Origin: Streptomyces lilacinus
GTDB lineage: Bacteria; Actinomycetota; Actinomycetes; Streptomycetales; Streptomycetaceae
Length of the DNA: 11,529 bases
Reading direction: 5' to 3'
NCBI GenBank assembly: GCA_000715685.1
Contig: KL569409.1
Location: 1 to 11,529 of the forward strand
Positions 6,648 through 11,529 of the stretch are shown piece after piece. The translations under genes were made by a program, and so were the position numbers. The notes below the pieces were generated by a model. The model was not told the origin of the DNA. It searched no databases and saw only the letters and a program-made list of their open reading frames with translations. Within the stretch, counting starts at the first letter, position 1. Each line of letters begins with the position of its first letter.

Positions 6648-7946
6648 TCAGACCGCCGCGGGTTCCGGCGCGGCCTCGACGGCCTCGCCGGCTCGGGCAA
6701 CGCGGTGCATGCCCTTGCGGTCGTAGAAGCGGGTGACGCCGAAGCCGAAGAGGACGGAGACGGCCAGGGCGATGCCCATGGAGACCCAGGCGCGGGCGAG
6801 GCCGGCGTCGGCCTGGGCGTCGTAGTAGAGGATGGAGCGCGTGCCATCGGTGATCTGCCGCAGCGGCTCGAATTCCGAGAGCGCGCGGAAGAAGTCGGGC
6901 AGCGCCTGCAGCGGAACGGTCGCTCCGGAGGACGGGACGGCCATGGCGACGAAGATGATGGCCGAGAGCAGCATGCCGGGGATGCCGAAGGCGGCGAGCA
7001 GCGCCAGGGCGCTCACACCGACGACCGCGATGGCGCCCACGGAGTAGAGCCACAGCAGACCGAGGTGGGAGGCGTCCATGCCGAGGATTCCGACCGTGGC
7101 GAACTCGACGAGGGAGCCCATGAGGACGGAGAGGGCGAGCATGAGGACGGTGCCGACGGCCAGCGTGCGCACCCGGCTCGTGTGCTGAAGGGGCATGCGC
7201 TGACGGAAGGGCCCGAAGTCGGCGTGCAGGTAGCCGAGCGCGGTGTCGACCTGCGAGTTGATCGCGTTGGCGCCGAGCATGCCGCAGACGACCAGGACGA
7301 GCGCGTAGTAGAAGGCGCTCAGGCCCATGGCGCTGTGGCTGCCGAGCGGGTGGCCGTCGGCGACCTCCACGGTCGCGGGGTCGGCGAGCATCAGCTTGGC
7401 GGCCGGTGCGAGCGGGGCCTTCTGAGCCGCGGCGCGGTTGAGGAGGTCCTTGCCGATCTGGGCGGAGGCGGCGTGGGCGGCCTTCTGGTTCGCCTGGCTG
7501 GCCATGGAGGAGCCCTGTATAAGAGACAGGGTCAGCACCGTCAGGGTCGGCCGGGCGGCCTCCTTCTGCTGCGGGCTGGTCAGCCCCGTCACCGCGGTGG
7601 TGAAGTTCTCCGGCACGACGAGCGCGCCGAAGAGCTTGCCCTGGCCCAGTCGCTTGTCGGCCTCCTTGCGGCTGAGGACCTGCCAGTCGAAGCTGTGGTT
7701 GTCCGCGGCCTTCTTCTTGATGCCGGAGACGACCTGGTCGCCGAGGTTGACGTGCTTGCCGCCCGCGTCGGCGCCGCGGTCGCTGTTGACCAGGGCGACG
7801 GGCAGATCGCGCAGGTTGCCCTTGGGGTTCACGTTGCCACCCACGTAGAGCAGGGCGAACAACGTGGAGACCACGGCGAGGATGAGTCCTGATCCGATCC
7901 ACAGCCGCGGGCTGCGGAGCGCGGAGGAGGGCTGAGGGGAAGGCAT
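6648..7946 (-). CDS. YhgE/Pip-type ABC-2-like membrane protein
   Basis: A 432-residue membrane protein of the YhgE/Pip, ABC-2-permease-like group. One segment lies near the N-terminus (about 16-37), then a large external domain (about 40-205) with the family's LPVALVNSDRGA motif. Five hydrophobic segments follow at about 208-227, 262-285, 296-320, 323-340 and 386-404. No ATPase is encoded nearby. Family members are linked to export, envelope stress or phage/ESX-like functions; a drug or lipid export role here is inference. The ATG has GGAG five bases upstream. It is divergent from a MerR regulator, its likely controller. Codons 140-144 (CTG TCT CTT ATA CAG) are foreign to this genome and match the Tn5 mosaic end, so residues around 138-147 may not be real (see findings). 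Confidence 0.85.
   Translation of the reverse strand: MPSPQPSSALRSPRLWIGSGLILAVVSTLFALLYVGGNVNPKGNLRDLPVALVNSDRGADAGGKHVNLGDQVVSGIKKKAADNHSFDWQVLSRKEADKRLGQGKLFGALVVPENFTTAVTGLTSPQQKEAARPTLTVLTLSLIQGSSMASQANQKAAHAASAQIGKDLLNRAAAQKAPLAPAAKLMLADPATVEVADGHPLGSHSAMGLSAFYYALVLVVCGMLGANAINSQVDTALGYLHADFGPFRQRMPLQHTSRVRTLAVGTVLMLALSVLMGSLVEFATVGILGMDASHLGLLWLYSVGAIAVVGVSALALLAAFGIPGMLLSAIIFVAMAVPSSGATVPLQALPDFFRALSEFEPLRQITDGTRSILYYDAQADAGLARAWVSMGIALAVSVLFGFGVTRFYDRKGMHRVARAGEAVEAAPEPAAV
7516..7529 (-). other. 14-base exact match to Tn5 mosaic end / Nextera adaptor
   Basis: The plus strand reads TGTATAAGAGACAG, the last 14 bases of the 19-base Tn5 mosaic end used in Nextera libraries. It lies in frame inside the membrane-protein gene and encodes Leu-Ser-Leu-Ile plus part of Gln with TCT, CTT and ATA codons. 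It is flanked by CCC and GG, forming CCCTGT...ACAGGG. An assembly or adaptor artefact is likely; chance is possible. Confidence 0.6.
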
Positions 7947-8077
7947 GACCGCTCCGGATGATTACATAGAGTAACTAGATACTTAAGATATCCAAGACTA
8001 GATAGTGGCAGTATCTTCTTAGGGTGTCCAGTCGAGGGCCGACGGACATCCGGCCGCACCACCAGCGAGGACGCCGC
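7947..8077. promoter_or_regulatory. AT-rich divergent promoter/operator between YhgE and merR-type genes
   Basis: This gap is strikingly AT-rich from 7960 to 8020 in a GC-rich window. It holds four AGATA boxes: 7977, 7987 and 8000 on the plus strand and GTATCT (8011-8016) on the minus. ACTAGATA occurs twice, 23 bases apart (7974-7981, 7997-8004), and AGATAC/GTATCT form an inverted pair (7977-7982, 8011-8016). A minus-strand TTGGAT (7989-7994) followed by an A/T-rich stretch could be the -35 and spacer of the YhgE promoter, since MerR regulators bind between overlong-spaced promoter elements. The exact operator is not determined. Confidence 0.55.
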
Positions 8078-8722
8078 ATGAAGATCTCGGAGCTCAGCCG
8101 CAGGACCGGCGTGCCGGTCGCCAGCATCAAGTACTTCCGGCGCGAAGACCTGCTGCCCGCGGGCAGGGCGACGGCCGCGACGCTGGCCGAGTACGGGGAG
8201 GAGCACGTCCAGCGGCTGCGGCTGATCAAGGCGCTGACCACCCTGGGCGGGCTGTCCATCGCCGCCACCCGAGACGTCCTGGCAGCCGTCGACCAGGCCG
8301 AGAGCACCGACAAGACCCTCGAGGCGATCAGCTACGCCCTGCCCGTGCCGGTCACGGCCGCCTCGGCCGGCGACGCCGACCGGGACGCGGAGGCCGAATC
8401 GGCGGCGGAAGCGGACGTGGCGGGCCTGATCGAGGCCATGGACTGGCAGGTCCCCGACACCTCCCCCCACGTCCGGGGGCTCACGATGGCGCTCAGGGAG
8501 CTCAGACGGCTCGACGCGGACTACCGCCCGGAAAGACTGGTCGCCTACGCGGAACTGGCCCGTTCCATCGCCCGCCTGGACCTCGAGCGCGCGGCCGCCT
8601 TCGACGACTCGCCCGCCCTGGCCGAACAGGCGGTCATCGTCCTCGCCCTCTCCGGCCCCCTGCTCGAACTGCTGCGCCGGCTCGCCCAGGAGGACCAGGT
8701 CCGCCGCCGGGGCGCGCTCTAG
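8078..8722 (+). CDS. MerR-family transcriptional regulator
   Basis: A 214-residue DNA-binding regulator. Residues 1-72 form a typical MerR winged helix-turn-helix: MKISELSRRTGVPVASIKYF, then REDLLPAGR, then an EEHVQRLRLIKAL...GLSIAATRDVL segment. The remaining about 140 residues are an Ala/Asp/Glu-rich effector domain of no clear subgroup. It lacks the cysteines of metal-sensing members, so a small organic ligand or another signal is more likely. The start is the ATG at 8078, with GAGGA six bases upstream; longer starts add a proline/arginine-rich stretch absent from the family. Divergent placement suggests it controls the YhgE-type gene and itself. It converges on the ribosomal protection gene. 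Confidence 0.9.
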   Translation: MKISELSRRTGVPVASIKYFRREDLLPAGRATAATLAEYGEEHVQRLRLIKALTTLGGLSIAATRDVLAAVDQAESTDKTLEAISYALPVPVTAASAGDADRDAEAESAAEADVAGLIEAMDWQVPDTSPHVRGLTMALRELRRLDADYRPERLVAYAELARSIARLDLERAAAFDDSPALAEQAVIVLALSGPLLELLRRLAQEDQVRRRGAL

Positions 8723-8733
8723 ACGAACGCGCC
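8711..8733 (+). terminator. Weak inverted repeat across the MerR stop
   Basis: GGCGCG (8711-8716) and CGCGCC (8728-8733) can pair across an 11-base loop that contains the MerR stop codon. With only 6 bp it is a tentative terminator between the converging MerR and ribosomal protection genes. I see no stronger hairpin in this gap. Confidence 0.3.
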
Positions 8734-8819
8734 GACCGACGGCAGGGCACGAACGTGACCGACGTCGCGCCCAGGATCGGCATCGAACGCCTCCTCGCGG
8801 CGAGCCGATCGGATCGGAA

Positions 8820-10805
8820 TCAAACGCCCTCTCGAAGCGACCCGATCAGCGGCCCGTCCCCGCACGGCCTGGACCACCAGACGCCCTCACCGTGCGTCAG
8901 ACCCGGCAGCCGCTGTTCGACAGCACGCACCCGGCGGGCCGGCACCAGGCCCTTGAGGAGCCACGACTCCGCGCCGCCCGCCGTCTCGCCCACGTCCGCT
9001 CCCAGCTCGGCGAGACACGTGGTCACCGCCGCGAGCGCGTCCGCAGGAATGTCCGCCTCGAAGGCGTGATACGGCTCGAACACCCGCGTACCGGCCCGCT
9101 CCAGGGCCCGTCCCAACACCACCGGCGTCAGTCCGCGGAAGTCACCGGCCGTGCTGACCGGGCCGGCGAAGCCCGAGCGGACGAGCGTGACCGCGCAGTC
9201 CGTGACCGCCCAGCCGTGCGGGCCCCGCCGCAGGGCGGCGTGCACGCTCTCCTCGACGGCGCGATGGAAGGCGTGGGGGAGGGCGCCCAGCTCCGTCTCG
9301 TACCGGAAGACGACCCCGGCGTCCCGCTCCGTCGGCTCCACCCGCAGCCCGACGGTGGCCCAGAACCCGCTGGGGGAAGGGGCGCGGTGCCCCATCTCCT
9401 CGTACGCCTCGCCGGTGCCCGTGGGCCGTTCGACGCACACGGTCCGGCTGGGTTCGAAGACGGCCTCGATGCCGAACTCCTCCGCGAGGGCGGCCGCGAC
9501 GATCTCCTTCTGGATCTCGCCGTACAGCAGCACCGACGTGGCACCGTCGGGCTCGGCGCTCGCGTGGATCAGCGGATCCTGGTCGGCGAGACTCCGCAGC
9601 GCCGCGCGCAGGCGGGCCGTCGCCCCCGGGGCCGCGTCGCGCGGCCGGACGACGGTGCGCAGGGTGGGGGAGGGAAAGCGCGGACGGTGCGGGCCGGCGC
9701 CCCGCCCGTCGGGCTCTCCCAGCACGTCGCCCACCCGAACCTCCGCCAGGCCCCCGATCCTCGCGATGTTCCCCGCTGTCAGACCGCTCGTGCCGTCGCC
9801 GGCCCGTCCGACCACCTCGAGCGAGGTGGTCCGTCCGGTGTACGTGCCGTGCGCGCCGTCCGGCCCCCGGCGGTGGAGCGTGACCCGCTGCCGTGAGGTC
9901 AAGGCCCCGGCGAACAGCCGAAGGTACGCGGTCTTCCGCCCCGACGGATCGCGCTCGACGGCGAAGACCGTGCCCGTCGGCCCCGCCTCGCCGGCCGGGT
10001 CCGCGCAGGCGGCCTCGGCGCGCGGGGGCCGGAGCAGGCCCGTGATCCCCTCGACGAGAGCGCCGACGCCCTGCCCGCTCAATGCCGAGCCGAAGTACAC
10101 CGGGTGCGCCAGCCCCCGTGCCGTCCGGTCGCGGAGCGCGGCCCGCACCTCCTCGGGGGAGAGGGACGGTCCGTCCACGACCCGGGCGAGCAGCGCGTCG
10201 TCCGTCTCGGCGAGCACCTCGCCCACGCGCGTACGGAAGCCCGGGTCCTCGAGCGACTCGGGCAGCGCGCGAGCGGCCCGCGTACCGAGGTCCCGCACCG
10301 CCGCCATGGGGACGACGTGCGCGGTCAACTTCCGTCGGATGTCCGTCATCAGGGCGTCGCACCGGGCGCCCGACCGGTCGATCTTGTTGACGAAGAGGAG
10401 CACCGGCAGCCCCGTTTCGCGCAGCGTCCGCATCAGGACGCGCGTGTGCGCCTGGACGCCCTCGACGGCGGAGAGCACCAGGACCGCGCCGTCGAGCACC
10501 CCGAGGGCCCGCTCGACCTCGGCCACGAAATCCGTGTGCCCGGGGGTGTCGATGAGATTGACCTGCGTGGTGCCGACGGCGAAGGAGACCACCGCGGAGC
10601 GCACGGTGATGCCGCGCCGTCGCTCGACGGACCCGGTGTCCGTCTGCGTGCTCCCGCCGTCGACGCTGCCGAGCCGGTCGATCACGCCGGTGTCGAACAG
10701 CAGCCGCTCGGTCAGGCTGGTCTTACCCGCGTCGACGTGCGCGACGATGCCGATGTTCAGGGTGCGCCGGATCCGCTGGGCGTGCTGGATGTGCTGGTTC
10801 CGCAT
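8820..10805 (-). CDS. Ribosomal protection protein, OtrA/Tet(M)-like GTPase
   Basis: A 661-residue EF-G-like translational GTPase of the tetracycline ribosomal protection family, which displaces tetracycline from the 30S decoding site. All G motifs are intact: G1 AHVDAGKTS (22-30), G2 RGIT (64-67), G3 DTPGH (86-90), G4 NKID (140-143) and a G5-like SAL. Domain IV carries the loop GPVSTAGDFR around Pro549, equivalent to the SPVSTPADFR loop by which Tet(M) contacts the decoding centre; Ser-to-Gly and Pro-to-Ala changes are visible. The C-terminal EPYHAFEADIP segment also aligns with Tet(M). EF-G proper was rejected because of this loop. The start has about 13 more residues than usual (QHIQHAQRIRR-rich), with no later start available. 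Its Shine-Dalgarno GAGGA lies 11 bases upstream within a hairpin arm. An AraC gene lies upstream. Confidence 0.9.
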   Translation of the reverse strand: MRNQHIQHAQRIRRTLNIGIVAHVDAGKTSLTERLLFDTGVIDRLGSVDGGSTQTDTGSVERRRGITVRSAVVSFAVGTTQVNLIDTPGHTDFVAEVERALGVLDGAVLVLSAVEGVQAHTRVLMRTLRETGLPVLLFVNKIDRSGARCDALMTDIRRKLTAHVVPMAAVRDLGTRAARALPESLEDPGFRTRVGEVLAETDDALLARVVDGPSLSPEEVRAALRDRTARGLAHPVYFGSALSGQGVGALVEGITGLLRPPRAEAACADPAGEAGPTGTVFAVERDPSGRKTAYLRLFAGALTSRQRVTLHRRGPDGAHGTYTGRTTSLEVVGRAGDGTSGLTAGNIARIGGLAEVRVGDVLGEPDGRGAGPHRPRFPSPTLRTVVRPRDAAPGATARLRAALRSLADQDPLIHASAEPDGATSVLLYGEIQKEIVAAALAEEFGIEAVFEPSRTVCVERPTGTGEAYEEMGHRAPSPSGFWATVGLRVEPTERDAGVVFRYETELGALPHAFHRAVEESVHAALRRGPHGWAVTDCAVTLVRSGFAGPVSTAGDFRGLTPVVLGRALERAGTRVFEPYHAFEADIPADALAAVTTCLAELGADVGETAGGAESWLLKGLVPARRVRAVEQRLPGLTHGEGVWWSRPCGDGPLIGSLREGV

Positions 10806-10816
10806 GGGTGACGAAG

Positions 10817-10862
10817 TCCTCGAAATTCACCGTCCGACAAGGGCGTTGGGGTGTTTCGAGGA
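10817..10862 (-). promoter_or_regulatory. Shine-Dalgarno-sequestering hairpin (candidate translational attenuator)
   Basis: On the minus strand, TCCTCGAAA (10862-10854) pairs perfectly over 9 bp with TTTCGAGGA (10825-10817). The latter contains GAGGA, the only Shine-Dalgarno candidate for the ribosomal protection gene. CACC (10853-10850) and GGTG (10831-10828) can extend the stem after a two-base bulge. The upstream arm lies within a short translated frame, so ribosome position could open or close the structure. Confidence 0.6.
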
Positions 10863-10877
10863 ATCGGCGCATCGCAT
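10827..10877 (-). CDS. Candidate 16-residue leader peptide upstream of the ribosomal protection gene
   Basis: Reads MRCADSSKHPNALVGR and stops 21 bases before the ribosomal protection start. AAAGGAAG lies directly upstream of its ATG, with short spacing. Its codons 6-8 (TCC TCG AAA) form the upstream arm of the hairpin that covers the next gene's Shine-Dalgarno. A second ATG at 10872 has better spacing from the same AAAGGA and opens a 49-residue frame that overlaps the resistance-type gene; either could be the translated leader. The 16-residue frame is also in phase with the AraC gene, so it could simply be that protein's tail. Low third-position GC argues that this stretch did not evolve as AraC coding sequence. 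Confidence 0.45.
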   Translation of the reverse strand: MRCADSSKHPNALVGR

Positions 10878-11529
10878 GCTTCCTTTGGTGATCGACTGTC
10901 CGCCATCTTGCGCACACCACCACCCACCGGCAACCGAATTTCCGCTCGCGCGCCCCAGGGAGGCGGGCGTGCGTCCGAGCAACGTGCGGGACGTACGGGT
11001 CAGGTGGGCCTGGTCCGCGAAGCCCGCGGTGGCCGCCGCCGCGGCCACGGACGCGCCGGGCAGCTCGGCGATCGCGCCCCGCAGCCGGCCCCACTGCCGC
11101 AGCCGGGCGAGCGGGATGCCCACCGACTCCCGGACCAGGGCGCGCAGCCGGGACGGCGACAGACCGACCTCGGCGGCGATCGCGTCGAGGGAGGCACCGG
11201 GACCCGGGCGCACGGTCGCCCGCGCGGCATGGGCCACCCGCGCGTCGAGCAGGGGCGCGGCGCCCGTCAGGGCGATGAGCTCGTCGTAGAACGCGTTCAG
11301 GTCGGGCTCGGCACCGGGACCGTCGACTCCCGTCGACCCCAGGGACGCGAGCAGGCGCCGTACCGCCCGCGCCTCCAGTCGCACGAGCCCCAGGCCGGCG
11401 TGCACCAGCCACGGGTCGACGAACAGGGCGACGTACGAGGACGTCGCCGCGCACGTGTGGGCGAGTTGGGGAGGCACGATCAGCCCGGCCGCGGCGAGGG
11501 AACGGCCGCCGTCCCGCCCGATCCGGAGG
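10827..11529 (-). CDS. AraC-family transcriptional regulator, N-terminus beyond the window
   Basis: Partial gene; 233 residues lie in the window and the frame is open to the right edge. The start of the visible part (GRDGGRSLAAAGLIVPP, AHTCAATSSYVALFVDPWL) looks like the cupin-type sensor of AraC proteins. The double helix-turn-helix follows: SLDAIAAEVGLSPSRLRALVRES, then SVAAAAATAGFADQAHLTRTS, then LLGRTPASLGR, the usual end of the domain. The frame then continues for about 40 more residues (GNSVAGGWWCAQDGG... to LVGR) with clearly lower third-position GC, roughly 60% by my count, and no family resemblance. The true protein may once have ended near 10945. It is co-oriented with and close to the ribosomal protection gene, so it may regulate it. 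Confidence 0.85.
   Translation of the reverse strand, partial: LRIGRDGGRSLAAAGLIVPPQLAHTCAATSSYVALFVDPWLVHAGLGLVRLEARAVRRLLASLGSTGVDGPGAEPDLNAFYDELIALTGAAPLLDARVAHAARATVRPGPGASLDAIAAEVGLSPSRLRALVRESVGIPLARLRQWGRLRGAIAELPGASVAAAAATAGFADQAHLTRTSRTLLGRTPASLGRASGNSVAGGWWCAQDGGQSITKGSMRCADSSKHPNALVGR

Noticed and set aside
7516..7529. A genuine IS50/Tn5 insertion.
   Set aside because: No transposase, no second end, no target duplication and no frame disruption were seen; an adaptor or assembly remnant or chance fits better.
6448..7902. Long Arg/Pro-rich frames on the same and opposite strand as the YhgE-type gene.
   Set aside because: They are shadows of a real membrane-protein gene: low complexity, no ribosome-binding site and no recognisable motif.
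8755..9069. A small plus-strand frame after the MerR gene.
   Set aside because: Most of it overlaps the 3' end of the ribosomal protection gene in antisense, and its translation is Ser/Pro/Arg-rich without a motif.
9151..11289. A 712-codon open frame on the plus strand opposite the ribosomal protection and AraC genes.
   Set aside because: It is antisense to two clear protein families, has a Ser/Arg/Pro-rich translation without domains, and results from lack of stop codons in GC-rich DNA.

Overview
The base composition is very GC-rich, with G or C at almost every third codon position. The short intergenic gaps carry perfect hairpins, and the families present include a MerR regulator beside a YhgE/Pip membrane protein, a Slp/TAP-type alpha/beta hydrolase and an OtrA-like ribosomal protection protein. 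Together these point to Streptomyces or a close relative. The mix of secreted, stress-defence and antibiotic-resistance-type genes looks like accessory or chromosome-arm content rather than core metabolism. No tRNA, rRNA, CRISPR array, integrase or complete insertion sequence was seen. Positions 1-84 hold nothing recognisable.

Layout, left to right. A Nudix hydrolase (85-714, +) is followed by a perfect hairpin and a four-EF-hand calcium-binding protein (803-1309, +). A hairpin shared by two converging genes separates it from a small secreted cysteine-containing protein (1340-1615, -). Next come a Vat/CatB-like left-handed beta-helix acetyltransferase (1804-2451, +), an unrecognised 146-residue protein (2557-2997, +) and a secreted six-repeat lectin-like beta-propeller (3114-4088, +). 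A thioredoxin-dependent-type glutathione peroxidase (4224-4712, -) lies divergent to a secreted tripeptidyl-aminopeptidase-like hydrolase (4839-6464, +). A cluster of hairpins (6507-6627) follows. Then a YhgE/Pip-type membrane protein (6648-7946, -) and a MerR regulator (8078-8722, +) diverge from an AT-rich promoter region. Last come a ribosomal protection GTPase (8820-10805, -) and, upstream of it, the C-terminal part of an AraC-family regulator (to 11529, -).

Most genes seem to be single transcription units bounded by hairpins. The clearest functional pairs are MerR with YhgE, and AraC with the ribosomal protection protein. The most notable signal is upstream of the ribosomal protection gene. 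A short frame with its own Shine-Dalgarno overlaps one arm of a perfect 9-bp inverted repeat, and the other arm contains the Shine-Dalgarno of the resistance-type gene. That is the architecture of a translational attenuator.

A second striking signal lies inside the YhgE gene. A 14-base exact match to the Tn5 mosaic end (Nextera adaptor) sits in frame, made of codons very unusual for this genome. It may be a sequencing or assembly artefact, and it makes that stretch of protein suspect.
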